In this document: positions 6,605-17,008 of the stretch, one piece after another | Numbering within the stretch: position 1 is the first letter of the stretch | Layout: each line of letters opens with the position of its first letter | Notes under the pieces: model-generated | The model's database searches: none | Told to the model about the DNA's origin: nothing | Seen by the model: only the letters and a program-made list of their open reading frames with translations | DNA from: a virus | Length of the DNA stretch: 36,081 nucleotides | Direction: 5' to 3' (one strand) | Virus record (IMG/VR): IMGVR_UViG_3300009703_000049 | Location: 1-36,081 of that record | Position numbers and translations under genes: made by a program

Positions 6605-7901
6605 ATGCGAAGAATGGAATATATCTAGTCGCCCCACTAATATTAATTTGTAACCATCCCATATGTCCGGTAATTGTAGGAGTTACGGGGTCATCATCAC
6701 TTACAGTAAGTGGATTACCCGTAGCACCTAAAGTAGTTCCATCTACTCTAATATCCCCGTTTATGTGTAATGTTTCTGAAGGACTTATACCTATCCCAAC
6801 TCTATTATTTGCTCCATCAACTTTAAGCATATTTATATTACCATCAGACTCAACTCTAAAATCAATATCTAATGAACCATCATTAACTACTACTTCATCA
6901 GCCCCAACTGATAACCCTGCTCTCATTTCTGTTCCATCCTTACAAACATTAATTTGTATTTCTCCATCTTCTGTTGTATCTGTTACATCTTGTACTATTG
7001 CTACAATTCTAGCATATTCTACATTTTGATTATTGTCATTTTCTCCTTGAAAACTTATTACTGCTAATTGTTCATTATCAGGTGTTCCACCTGCATCAAT
7101 AATATCTGTTCTTTGAAGAATTAAATCTGGTGCTGAACCTGAACTTGTTGAACTTGATTCAAGCCGTAATGCTGTTGATGTATGGTCTGAATGCATAACT
7201 ACTGCCATTGCTGAACTATCCAATGTCATTAAAGTTTTAGTAGAACCACCATCATTTATTGTAAATAATAAATCTTTATTTGACACCTTATTAGCAATAG
7301 TAACTTCACCCGCAGTATCACTACTAATACTCATAGCCTCAACATAATTATTACTAGAAGCATATCCAATAGACAAACTATTATCATCTTGGTCTGTTGT
7401 TAAATATTGTATAGGGCGGTCTGTTGCACTATCTACTGAACTTGCTGCTACTTTAACTACTGCAATAGGAATATCCCCATCAATCCATTCTGGTAATTTA
7501 TTAGTAGTAGTATTACTTCCTCTTAATACAATTACATTAGCCGCAGTTGCCACCATTAATAAATAAACATCAGAAGAAACAGGTGTAATATCAACTCCAC
7601 CTGTTCCGGGGTCATATGAAGTATTCATAGTAATATTAGTTGTAGTCCCACTTCCACTTCCAATTTGAACGTATGCTCCTTGTCTAAACCCTGCTCCCCC
7701 TTTAACTTGTAATTGAGTAAATCCACCACTAGTACTTTGAGTAATATCAAAATCAGTAGCAGATTCTTTAATAATATAAGTACCTTTTGTGGCTAAATGT
7801 AATGCTTTAAAAATCCCACTGTGAGGAAAATCTAAATCATCTCTAAGTTGTAAAGTAGGAGTAACATCCATTTCACTTAAAAAATGTGGATTAACAGCCA
7901 T
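6603..7901 (-). CDS. Tail fibre / receptor-binding-like protein
   Basis: 432 aa, the last gene of the morphogenesis operon. Low-complexity Ser/Thr/Gly/Asp beta-rich sequence typical of fibre shafts. Near residues 350-385 the segment DFRVESDGNINMLKVDG followed by NRVGIGISPSETLHI closely resembles the beta-solenoid repeats (VDxxxNRVGIGTxxPxxTLHV) that precede intramolecular chaperone domains in many phage fibres. Here only ~45 residues follow and there is no peptidase S74 domain. The N-terminus (AVNPHFLSEMDVTPTLQLRD) is the likely attachment end. It overlaps the preceding gene by one base. A host-recognition role is inferred from position and fold type. Confidence 0.7.
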   Translation of the reverse strand: MAVNPHFLSEMDVTPTLQLRDDLDFPHSGIFKALHLATKGTYIIKESATDFDITQSTSGGFTQLQVKGGAGFRQGAYVQIGSGSGTTTNITMNTSYDPGTGGVDITPVSSDVYLLMVATAANVIVLRGSNTTTNKLPEWIDGDIPIAVVKVAASSVDSATDRPIQYLTTDQDDNSLSIGYASSNNYVEAMSISSDTAGEVTIANKVSNKDLLFTINDGGSTKTLMTLDSSAMAVVMHSDHTSTALRLESSSTSSGSAPDLILQRTDIIDAGGTPDNEQLAVISFQGENDNNQNVEYARIVAIVQDVTDTTEDGEIQINVCKDGTEMRAGLSVGADEVVVNDGSLDIDFRVESDGNINMLKVDGANNRVGIGISPSETLHINGDIRVDGTTLGATGNPLTVSDDDPVTPTITGHMGWLQINISGATRYIPFFA

Positions 7902-8299
7902 TATTCCACCTCTAATATAAATGTAACATCTATTTGGTCACTATTAGAAAAAGGCCCAACACCATCAAAATTAACTCTTGATAACATAGTGCTTTCTGCG
8001 CTATAACTTGTAGTTGTTCTTAATTCATCAAATTGGTCATCTTGTGGGGTCGTTGCACTAAAAATACCAAATTCCCTAATAGTATGTCCTGAAAGTTCAC
8101 TACCTGTAAATGAAACACTAAAATCAATTGTTGTTCTATCTGATACATAGTTAGTAGTTGCTTTATTTGCTGCTAATATAGGCACATCTAATACATTACT
8201 ATCAGGGTTGGTTGAGTCACCACCTGTTCCCACATTCGCTGTCTGAAAGAACTCCTTAATAAAGAGTGCTACCTTTTCCTTTGCTTTTTCTGTTATCAT
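7901..8299 (-). CDS. Baseplate/tail-tip protein (fibre attachment type)
   Basis: 132 aa. The N-terminal helix (ITEKAKEKVALFIKEFF) is followed by beta-rich sequence with the segment TIREFGIF and later MLSRVNFDGVGP and IDVTFILEVE. This REFGIF ... SRVxFD ... arrangement is seen in many small tail proteins encoded between the hub and the fibres; I know no precise function. It overlaps the hub gene upstream (ATGA) and the fibre gene downstream, suggesting stoichiometric production with both. Confidence 0.6.
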   Translation of the reverse strand: MITEKAKEKVALFIKEFFQTANVGTGGDSTNPDSNVLDVPILAANKATTNYVSDRTTIDFSVSFTGSELSGHTIREFGIFSATTPQDDQFDELRTTTSYSAESTMLSRVNFDGVGPFSNSDQIDVTFILEVE

Positions 8300-11200
8300 A
8301 TTAATTCCTCGTCTAATTCCGTAGTAGTATCAACTGTTCCTAATGATGTATTAAACCCAATTGCTGCACCTGTATTAGTCCCACCAGTAACAATAGTATC
8401 AATTGCATAATTAAACCCAATTGTAAATGGGCTATTCGTTTTTGAAGTTTTCCTAATTATAAGTCTTAGTTCCTTTATTCCAAAGTTTTCAAAAAAGTCT
8501 GTAGTATCTGTTTGAGTTTTAAATTTATTTGCTCGCAAGAATGCGGAAGTTTTCTTTTGTAATTGTATAATTTCAGCAAAACGTTCACTAAGACCTTTAT
8601 TATATTTACCAAGAGTTAATTCAAGCATACCATACATAGTATGATTTATTTCTAATACTAAATATTCTCCTTTTATGATTCTATGTTCAGGAAAATCTAA
8701 AGTAATTATATCACCTGATTTAATTAATTCTAACCCTATACCACTACATCTAATTACAATTTTATAATTATCTTCTCCATGTAATTTAAGTAAAGAATTT
8801 GCTCGTTCATTTACTTCTTGTTGAGTAATCAATGTTTCATCAATATCTTCTAATGTCTTTTTTCCTATTTTATTAATAGATTGTCTATTTTTACGTATTG
8901 ATTTAATTCCATCACCATATACAATAATTTCATTAAAAATATCAAACAATGATTCATTACGATTAACTTCTATTATATCAATATCATTTTTAGAATTTAA
9001 AGTAATATCTACATAATCAAAAGTTTCTGTATCTGGTCGTAATGTTATTCCGTTAGGGTTAACTACTATTCTTTTATTTTTTATATTTGCTAATAAATCA
9101 ATAGACCCATATAAATCTATTCCAGTAAAATTAGGAGCAATAAAATATGGAAAAGTAATAGTAGAATCATTATAAGTAACATTTTCATTTTTAAATAAAT
9201 CATTAATTATTTGTTCAGCCTCTTGCCCAATAGTAACAGATGAAGCAATATTAGCAATTTGTGGATTATTAATTTTAGGAGATAGTGAGGTTTTGATAGT
9301 AAATATTTCACCCAAAGACACAATTCCTGCCATTTTTTCAAATTCTTCACTAAAATTTAATGTGCATTTTCTAATAGAAGAGGCGGCACTTTCAACAAAC
9401 ATATTTCTTCTTAATTGTGTAGTCCCATCATTTAGTAATATATCATAAGATTTAGGGTCTTCGAATTTTTTATCCACACCAAATACATCTGAATAACTCC
9501 TAGGAACAATATAATCCATAGAACCATCTCCACCATCCATTTCTACAATAACATACATTGATTGGATTGCCTCATTATATCCATATTTATCTTTTAAAGC
9601 ATATATATTACCTTTTTCCCATAAAGATATATGAGCAATATCACTATACATTTCATCTGAATCTGGTCTTTTTGTATATTTAGAAGTCATTTTATATAAA
9701 TCAATTGAAGTAGGTGTTTTAGGCCATAAACAAGTTTCAGCCGGTTGCATTACTCTATAAAATTGAGATGGTATAAACCCACTCCCACCAAATAATAGTG
9801 GGCCACAATTATCAACAGTTAAATAATGTTTTTGTCCTGTTCCACTAGTTGAAACAGTATGAGAAATAATATAATGCATTTTATTTGGGTGGGTATTTTC
9901 CACTGAAACAGCCGCCGCCTTACCAATATCAACTGTATTACTATAACCCCCTCCTGTTTGTGAATCAACCCATGTTCCTTCAAAACCACCTGAATCAGCA
10001 CTATTCAAAGTATTAGTACCATAAATAAATGATTCAGTACCAACCAAATAACAACCCGTTAAATTAGGGCAAAATCGTAACCAATAATTATCAGAATTAT
10101 TTGTAGCATTATCACTTAAATCAAATTCCCAAGTTTGGATATTACGATTATGTTCGTTAGTGTGGTCATATTTAGTCCCTCCCGTAATTGTTCCTGTTCC
10201 ATCTCCCATATGTAATATTGGTTTTAGAATAAAGTGCTGTCCATCAGCAATTGTATCAGGAGAAGTAGTAGTAATTGTTGTTCCATGAATATCTGTTTCC
10301 ATAAAATTAGCATCCATAGCAGAATAATTATGAACAGCAGACCCATTATGTTTTTTTTGTTCTGTTTCTGTATGAAAAAAAGTCCATTCGTCTGTTCCTC
10401 CGGGATTATCTTTAACAATAGAATTACTAATATCCACAATTGCGCCTAATCCTGCTTGCCATTCCCCTTTATTCTCAATATCGAAACGACCAATATTTAC
10501 TGCTTTACACCCACGATAAACTTCAGGCCCAATAAATCCTTCATGTAATAATAAATTAATAAATGCTGAAGGGTGTAATTTAAGGTGGTTTGTATCTTGT
10601 GCAGTAGTAGTATAAATTGCATTTTGTGTATTTGCTAGTGGGCTACGAAAATCAACATCACTACCCGTTGAAAAGACAGGAGGCATAATAATAGCATCAA
10701 GCCCACTTAAATCAGCAGATATCCCCCAATTATTATCCCAATTTGTTGAAGTTCCACCATTAGGATAATCCCCATTAAGTATTGCTCCTTGAGTCATGGA
10801 TAATCCTTTTGGACTACTTACACTTAAATCACATAAAGAAGATTGTCCCTCTCTTCCGTGTAATTTGGTTGAACGCCATGATGGGTTTGTTGAACCTGCT
10901 TTATTAGTATATGATAATTTATATACTTGCCCAGTATATAATTCACCATCTATCATCTTTACCTTAGAAGTTAATGTAATTGCACTTGTTGTTGCAGAAG
11001 AAACTGTGCCTAAAAATCTCCCATCAGTTGTATATAATCTATCATTAGTATCAAATATATTTCCACCAGCCCCATCGTCATTAGCAGTAGTAATTATATC
11101 TTTATCAGAATTATATTCTGAAGTATTAGCAATATTTACATCATTCCCATAAGCCGTATAAAATGATGTATTTTTTACTGGCATAAATACTGTATAATCA

Positions 11201-14200
11201 AAAGCATCCACCGCATCATTTATTGGGTCAGGCGGAAGTTCAGGGTCAATAGCATTAAAATGCCAATCAAAAGTTAATTCTCTAAGTCGCATTAAACCAC
11301 TTCTTTTTATTTGGTCGCCTGTAATAGACGATTCAATTATATTTAATGTCTCAAATGATTCATCTGTAATAATTTCTCTATTAAATTCACCTAAATATTT
11401 ATGATGTTCAATTCCTGTAGATTCTTTTGTTAATTTTCCTTGAATAACCAAACTATAATCCGTTAAATCTCTAGCACTATATCCTAAATTATGTTGGCGA
11501 GCCATACTATCCGGCCAAATATCACCTCCGGCAAAAATAAACCATCGTAACATTTTAGGGTCTATTATTTCTAAAGAGTCTTTTGCCCTCATAATACTAT
11601 TCTCTTTATATCCTTCTATTCTATCAGTCCCACTAGTTGATGCCCAATCAGAACCATCCCCACCATCACTAGTATCGTAATAATGTGGCATTTTATCTAA
11701 TGCGGGAGTAATAGCATTATTATTATATATTTCAAAATCTTCAAATGCAGAACCATGTGCAGGTAAATTCCCCCTTACTTCATGTGATTTTTGGTTAATT
11801 CTAATTTGTGAAGTTAAACTTTGTCCATAGGGTGAAGCCATACTTGGTAAAAAATTATTTAAATTGACACTACTTCTTCTTTTTCCCCAAATAGATTTAT
11901 ATGCAGTAGCATAAGCGGATATATTTCCTTTATTAGAATGATTTTTATTAGCCCCACTAAATAATGTTTTAATATTAAAATAACTACTACCCAAACCGCT
12001 TTTTTGTAAATCAATATATCTAAATGTGGGCGCACCAAATTGGGCTATATTAGTAACAGTTGTTCCGATTCCTGCATCAATAGTAGCACTTACAGTAGAA
12101 TCATGTTCAAAAGAATATGATATGGGTTTATTAGCACTAGAATAATCTGAATTAACCATATGTAAAATACCACCAAGACCTAAACCTTGAGTATTTAAGA
12201 AATAAATTCCATGATGACTGTCACCTTTAGTTGTTGTGCTAGAAACATATAGTGGTTCATTATCTGCTAATAAGATTGGTAATTCTCTATCAAATAATAC
12301 TTCCCATTCGGTTATTGTAGCAGTAGAAGCAGTATAATCAGAAACCTCTATTCTTTCAACTGTTCCAATATATGTCCCATCTGATTTAAATACTGGTTTG
12401 CCCCTACCTAAATATTCATATATTGTTGCTGGTAAATTAACATTAGTCCCATCAATTAATACTCTTCCAGTATGTCCTTTAGAAATTGCACCTTTAATTA
12501 ACATTCCACTATCAGTTAAAGTTTTAAATCTAGTATCTAATGGGTTATAATCTACTCTTGCTAATATTGCAGGGCAATTAGGTGCTAATTCAATTATTGT
12601 ATTAATTTCTTTAGAATCAATAGATACTATATTAAAATTAGTAATAGAACTAATAGTATTAACTTCAGTATGAGTAACCGATGATGATAACTCATCAGAT
12701 AATCTTGACATAAAAGGTAAAGTGTCTAAAATTGATGAGGGATTATTTATATAATATCCCCTAGCATTACTATCATCAAATCCAGAACTTCCTAATAAAT
12801 TAGCCCCATCAATTTCCGGCGCACCATTATTTCTTGTTAATTTTAACCCAGAAGTAAAAAATAATCCTTTATTGGCTGCTCCCCTTAATGAAGTTATTGT
12901 TTGTGATGCTGATGGGCTACCTTGAATAGACTTACCAAACGAAATATAATCATGGCTAGTTTGTCTAAGTAGTGATGTTCCTGATGTAACAAACAATAAA
13001 GCCCCTTCTTCTAATGTTACTGTTGTGCTTGATACAGATTTTACCCTACCAATAAACGCATAAAAATTAGCAGAACCATCTGATATAAATAACAAATCAC
13101 CCGCAACTATAATGTCAGCATCGGCAGTAGTAATAGTAGTATCTCCCACATTAATATTTGCACTGTTAGTAGTAAGACTACTTGATACGGTTAATGGTAT
13201 TTGTGAAGAATATATCCAATCATCAGAATATTTATAATTTTTATTAACTATTGGCCCCAATAATTTATTAATATCATTCCTCCCATATAATTTATAAATA
13301 AATATACCATTTTCTACTGATTCTTCAATAGTTTCAATAATACCTTTAAATATAATTTTATCAATATAAAAACTACCACTAAAATAATCTAACATATTTG
13401 GATAGTCAAGAGATTCTTTTTGATATATAGTAATTCTAGGTGTATCTAGTTTAACATATCCATTAACTGAATCACCATATTTGATATTTACTCTATGACC
13501 GGAATATTCTCCACCAATTAATACTATTTCTAAATCATTTATTCTAGAATCACTATAATTACTTAATGCACTACCATTATAAGAAATGGCACTAGCGGCC
13601 ACTTCTCTTGAATCAGCGTTTGTGTGGGTTACTTCTGTATCAATATTAAAATCTACTAATAATGTTTCTGTAATTTTACCCCATCGTTGTCTATTAGCAG
13701 TTAGCGCACTAAAAGTAACTTGTATATTACCGGAAGTAAAAGTGGCCTCATCATATTTCCTATAATGGCTTATTGTTAATATTTGTTCTAAAGAATTAGT
13801 AGTGGGATTAAATACTGGGGCAGCAATAGCAGATAATTTATAATAATAATCTCCAATTTTAATTAATTCAAATTCCCCACTTGAATTTTCTAATATGATT
13901 CTTAAATCTTGATTTTCAGATAATGCCGTTGCAGTAATTGTAGTAGTACCTAAAGTTCCACTATAAGTACCAAATAAACTAGCATCAAAATTATTATTAA
14001 TAGAACCTTCTATAATTTTATGTCTAATTTTAATGGGGTCATATTTTTGTATTTTAACTCCCATTATCTTATGAGGGTCAATAATTTTACCCTCAAAATA
14101 TGAACCTGTTTTAGTAATTGATTGAAAAACATTTATATCCATAACTCTAGGAATAAAATTATTTTTAATCGCTGAATCTCCGTAATGAATATACCTTGTA

Positions 14201-15201
14201 GGGCCAGTAAAAGAACCACTTGTTTGTGCTGCAATTTTATTATCAGTTGTGCGGTGAATATTTTTAAAACAAGAATTCCATGCAGTATAAGTATTAGTAT
14301 AGGCTGTTGTATCTGAACCATATAATTCAACTGCTCCATCAGAAGTAGATGGAATATCATTAACCCTATTATTATCTACTAATATTGCAGTTGTAGTATA
14401 TTTACCATAATCAGTAATTTGTAATCCATAATATTGTTCCGTTACAAAATGTGTTAACGCAGTAGTTTGACCAGTACCTGCTTCTCTTGAATAATATAAT
14501 GCATACTTAGTATTATGATTTAATTGGTTATCTTTATCTAATCTATCATTGTAAAAATAAAATAATGGTCTAGCACAATTTGTATAAATATCATGGCGAG
14601 AATCTGACCCATCACCACTTCCTTGCCCCCCATACATAAGAGCAACCACACTAGTATCAGTTAATAGTGGCCCCTTATAGATGGCAAACTTAGTATCTTT
14701 AGCAATTTCACCATTATATTGTGGCTCAAATTCAAATGAATCTCCTGCTACTTCATCTGTAAGGACATTAGTAATTCTAGCAAAATGATGAGATTTATAG
14801 TCATCAGCAAATATCATCACAAAATAATCATTAAGGGCATCTAATGATATTTGTGTTCCGGTTGAAGTTAAATTATCATAACATTTAAGCCTATATCCAG
14901 TAGTATTTTCTAAATTACTCAAATAATCACTTATAGTAGTTGCCCCCCCTACCCCATTAGTAGTATCATCAGGATATTCCCTATTAATTATATCAAAAGA
15001 AGCAGAATAAGATACCCCATTAGTATCTTGACTAGTTAGTGTTGAATTATCATTATGTATTTCATAACAAACAATAGATGCGGTAGCAGTTAAATCATTT
15101 TTTAATATTGGGTTTGTAGGACAATCCCAATTAATATTTTGACTTGCTGCCGCAGGTAAAGTGGCAAAACTACTACCAACAGTTAAAGCATATTGAGTCA
15201 T
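8296..15201 (-). CDS. Giant tail-tip / baseplate hub protein (2301 aa)
   Basis: 2301 aa, by far the largest gene. Most of the length is beta-rich, rich in Thr/Ser/Asn/Asp, with scattered repeats of a ~50-residue module containing DG-x-[FY]-[IL]GTV (about residues 692-745, 928-987 and 1380-1428). The C-terminal ~400 residues change in character: FDIFNEIIVYGDG near residue 2080, then KSGDIITLDFPEHRI and LELTLGKYNKGLSERF near 2190-2210. That resembles the hub fold of T4 gp27 / Mu gp44-type tail proteins. The protein probably forms the tail tip with the hub at its C-terminus and long decorations or receptor-binding arms before it. Position after tape measure and two tail proteins supports this. 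Confidence 0.72.
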   Translation of the reverse strand: MTQYALTVGSSFATLPAAASQNINWDCPTNPILKNDLTATASIVCYEIHNDNSTLTSQDTNGVSYSASFDIINREYPDDTTNGVGGATTISDYLSNLENTTGYRLKCYDNLTSTGTQISLDALNDYFVMIFADDYKSHHFARITNVLTDEVAGDSFEFEPQYNGEIAKDTKFAIYKGPLLTDTSVVALMYGGQGSGDGSDSRHDIYTNCARPLFYFYNDRLDKDNQLNHNTKYALYYSREAGTGQTTALTHFVTEQYYGLQITDYGKYTTTAILVDNNRVNDIPSTSDGAVELYGSDTTAYTNTYTAWNSCFKNIHRTTDNKIAAQTSGSFTGPTRYIHYGDSAIKNNFIPRVMDINVFQSITKTGSYFEGKIIDPHKIMGVKIQKYDPIKIRHKIIEGSINNNFDASLFGTYSGTLGTTTITATALSENQDLRIILENSSGEFELIKIGDYYYKLSAIAAPVFNPTTNSLEQILTISHYRKYDEATFTSGNIQVTFSALTANRQRWGKITETLLVDFNIDTEVTHTNADSREVAASAISYNGSALSNYSDSRINDLEIVLIGGEYSGHRVNIKYGDSVNGYVKLDTPRITIYQKESLDYPNMLDYFSGSFYIDKIIFKGIIETIEESVENGIFIYKLYGRNDINKLLGPIVNKNYKYSDDWIYSSQIPLTVSSSLTTNSANINVGDTTITTADADIIVAGDLLFISDGSANFYAFIGRVKSVSSTTVTLEEGALLFVTSGTSLLRQTSHDYISFGKSIQGSPSASQTITSLRGAANKGLFFTSGLKLTRNNGAPEIDGANLLGSSGFDDSNARGYYINNPSSILDTLPFMSRLSDELSSSVTHTEVNTISSITNFNIVSIDSKEINTIIELAPNCPAILARVDYNPLDTRFKTLTDSGMLIKGAISKGHTGRVLIDGTNVNLPATIYEYLGRGKPVFKSDGTYIGTVERIEVSDYTASTATITEWEVLFDRELPILLADNEPLYVSSTTTKGDSHHGIYFLNTQGLGLGGILHMVNSDYSSANKPISYSFEHDSTVSATIDAGIGTTVTNIAQFGAPTFRYIDLQKSGLGSSYFNIKTLFSGANKNHSNKGNISAYATAYKSIWGKRRSSVNLNNFLPSMASPYGQSLTSQIRINQKSHEVRGNLPAHGSAFEDFEIYNNNAITPALDKMPHYYDTSDGGDGSDWASTSGTDRIEGYKENSIMRAKDSLEIIDPKMLRWFIFAGGDIWPDSMARQHNLGYSARDLTDYSLVIQGKLTKESTGIEHHKYLGEFNREIITDESFETLNIIESSITGDQIKRSGLMRLRELTFDWHFNAIDPELPPDPINDAVDAFDYTVFMPVKNTSFYTAYGNDVNIANTSEYNSDKDIITTANDDGAGGNIFDTNDRLYTTDGRFLGTVSSATTSAITLTSKVKMIDGELYTGQVYKLSYTNKAGSTNPSWRSTKLHGREGQSSLCDLSVSSPKGLSMTQGAILNGDYPNGGTSTNWDNNWGISADLSGLDAIIMPPVFSTGSDVDFRSPLANTQNAIYTTTAQDTNHLKLHPSAFINLLLHEGFIGPEVYRGCKAVNIGRFDIENKGEWQAGLGAIVDISNSIVKDNPGGTDEWTFFHTETEQKKHNGSAVHNYSAMDANFMETDIHGTTITTTSPDTIADGQHFILKPILHMGDGTGTITGGTKYDHTNEHNRNIQTWEFDLSDNATNNSDNYWLRFCPNLTGCYLVGTESFIYGTNTLNSADSGGFEGTWVDSQTGGGYSNTVDIGKAAAVSVENTHPNKMHYIISHTVSTSGTGQKHYLTVDNCGPLLFGGSGFIPSQFYRVMQPAETCLWPKTPTSIDLYKMTSKYTKRPDSDEMYSDIAHISLWEKGNIYALKDKYGYNEAIQSMYVIVEMDGGDGSMDYIVPRSYSDVFGVDKKFEDPKSYDILLNDGTTQLRRNMFVESAASSIRKCTLNFSEEFEKMAGIVSLGEIFTIKTSLSPKINNPQIANIASSVTIGQEAEQIINDLFKNENVTYNDSTITFPYFIAPNFTGIDLYGSIDLLANIKNKRIVVNPNGITLRPDTETFDYVDITLNSKNDIDIIEVNRNESLFDIFNEIIVYGDGIKSIRKNRQSINKIGKKTLEDIDETLITQQEVNERANSLLKLHGEDNYKIVIRCSGIGLELIKSGDIITLDFPEHRIIKGEYLVLEINHTMYGMLELTLGKYNKGLSERFAEIIQLQKKTSAFLRANKFKTQTDTTDFFENFGIKELRLIIRKTSKTNSPFTIGFNYAIDTIVTGGTNTGAAIGFNTSLGTVDTTTELDEELI

Positions 15202-16292
15202 ATATTCACCTCTTCAAATCTATAATAAATTAAAATATCATCAAATCTAGGGGCTAAAGTATAAATTGAATCATATTGTTTTTTTACTCCCTTTAATATT
15301 GCAAACTCATGTATCTCACCAAAAAACTGTGTAGTATGACCAATTGAAGGCCATTGTCCTATATACATATCTTCTTCAGGAAAGGCAAAATTAAAGGGTG
15401 CTGTAGAATAACTACTATGGGTTTTCGTAGTTAATTCTTGACCATTATAATATATTTTCATTGTTCCTGAACTAGCATGAAAACTAGCAGAAATATGACA
15501 AGAAGATAATATATATGGAGATTCTCTATAATTATGAGTATAAAGAGCAATCCCATTAATTGAAGGTGAAATTGTATTACTCATAGTAACGGCTGAACTA
15601 CTAACACTACTAACTGTTCCAATTGAAGTAAATGTTTGCCCACTACGAGTAAATAATTCTTGACCAACAAAAAACTCATTATTTTCTGTTCCGGCAGTAG
15701 TAAAGGTATCTGTTCCTGATGTATGAGAATTAGGAGTAACCGTAACTATATATTTAACTTCATTATTATTACTATCATAAACATTAGTGGCAGAATTATG
15801 TCCTGTTGAGTTTACTCTAGGAATAATAATAGCATCACTAGTTAAAGTATCAGTACCATTGGCATCAACCATAAACTCTATTTTATATTCAGCAGGTTGA
15901 TTTTGGGTAGTAGTAGTAACATTTAACAAAGAAAGGGTAATTTGTCCACCTTGAAATATAGTCATACGAGAGCCAACTCTTACACTATCATCACTATACA
16001 CATAGTCTTGATAGTGCGCCTTAGTAGTATTATATTCTTGAACATTAGGAAATGTTTTAATTGAGTCAACAATACCTGATTCTCCAGCAGGATTATTAGT
16101 AGATGCTAATTTATAACCATTACCATTCAAATCATATGGTGTAATTATTGTTTGTATTGTAAATGAATCATCATGCCCAAATATACCAATTGGGCTATTA
16201 GCAACTTGGTCACTATAATCAATTTTTACATATCCATCACAAAGAACAGGAAAAATTAAGGCTTGTTTTTGCCCCACATATAATGACTTCAT
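15198..16292 (-). CDS. Tail protein with C-terminal LamG/concanavalin-like domain
   Basis: 364 aa. The C-terminal part (SASFHASSGTMKIYYNGQEL, MYIGQWP, FFGEIHEFAILKG) follows the concanavalin A-like LamG_3 pattern: a strand with 'G-x-x-K-x-Y-x-N-G', then 'IG', then 'G-x-I-x-E-x-x-I'. That fold commonly binds carbohydrate. Around residues 201-252 it carries one copy of the GTVSSV module that is repeated in the neighbouring hub protein. It probably decorates the tail tip and binds host glycans. The gene overlaps the hub start (ATGA). Confidence 0.68.
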   Translation of the reverse strand: MKSLYVGQKQALIFPVLCDGYVKIDYSDQVANSPIGIFGHDDSFTIQTIITPYDLNGNGYKLASTNNPAGESGIVDSIKTFPNVQEYNTTKAHYQDYVYSDDSVRVGSRMTIFQGGQITLSLLNVTTTTQNQPAEYKIEFMVDANGTDTLTSDAIIIPRVNSTGHNSATNVYDSNNNEVKYIVTVTPNSHTSGTDTFTTAGTENNEFFVGQELFTRSGQTFTSIGTVSSVSSSAVTMSNTISPSINGIALYTHNYRESPYILSSCHISASFHASSGTMKIYYNGQELTTKTHSSYSTAPFNFAFPEEDMYIGQWPSIGHTTQFFGEIHEFAILKGVKKQYDSIYTLAPRFDDILIYYRFEEVNI

Positions 16293-16294
16293 AT

Positions 16295-17008
16295 TTAAAA
16301 CCCAATAGTAATTGCTACTTCAAAATCCATAGTAAATGTGACAAAAGGTGAACCTTCAAATGTAGTATTAAAACTTCTAATAAATCCCTTTACCCCATTA
16401 ATTTCTCCCGTATCTGTATCAATTGGTGTTGGAAAAGATGAACCACCAATAGACCCTTTAGCATCAAGTCCAGTTGTAGTACCCTTGTCCCTAACACCAT
16501 AATTAAATGGCATCATTTTAGCATCTTCTAATTCTGATGAAGAACTTAACCCACTATGATATTCCCAATTTTTATCAATATACGAAGGATAAACTATAAT
16601 AATTTCATTTAAATTTTGTTGGTCTTGTAAGAAAGAAGAATCAACGTAAGAATGTAACATTTGTGCAATTTCTTGTGCTGTCATTTTCCTAGTTACTCCA
16701 TCAGCAACACCACTATCTCCTGTAATAACTTGACCTTCTTTAAATTTCTTTTTAATTTCTTGCTCAACTAAAATACCAGATATATTAATTGTTTTAGATG
16801 CCATACCTAAATCAACGGCTAATGAAGTTGATTCACCAGCAATTAATCCAGAAAAAGGAATAGGAAATGCAGCAACAGTTTTACCTGTGGTAATATTAAC
16901 AGTTTCTGCCTGTAACCAAATCCTATTATAATCACTATTACTAGCATCATTAGATGCAAGTTTAATAAAAACCCACGCACCACCAATACCTGCACTTGAA
17001 CTTGGCAT
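16295..17008 (-). CDS. Tail protein between tape measure and hub (distal-tail position)
   Basis: 237 aa, mixed alpha/beta with no recognised motif. It starts within one base of the tape-measure stop. Its C-terminal part (GFIRSFNTTFEGSPFVTFTM) is beta-rich. In siphovirus-like gene order the protein directly after the tape measure is usually the distal tail protein (Dit) that joins tube and hub. Only the gene order supports this here, so I label it structural rather than Dit. Confidence 0.55.
   Translation of the reverse strand: MPSSSAGIGGAWVFIKLASNDASNSDYNRIWLQAETVNITTGKTVAAFPIPFSGLIAGESTSLAVDLGMASKTINISGILVEQEIKKKFKEGQVITGDSGVADGVTRKMTAQEIAQMLHSYVDSSFLQDQQNLNEIIIVYPSYIDKNWEYHSGLSSSSELEDAKMMPFNYGVRDKGTTTGLDAKGSIGGSSFPTPIDTDTGEINGVKGFIRSFNTTFEGSPFVTFTMDFEVAITIGF

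Noticed and set aside
10796-11152. A 118-codon + strand open frame inside the hub gene
   Set aside because: Lies within a continuous 2301-codon gene on the other strand; no start signals.
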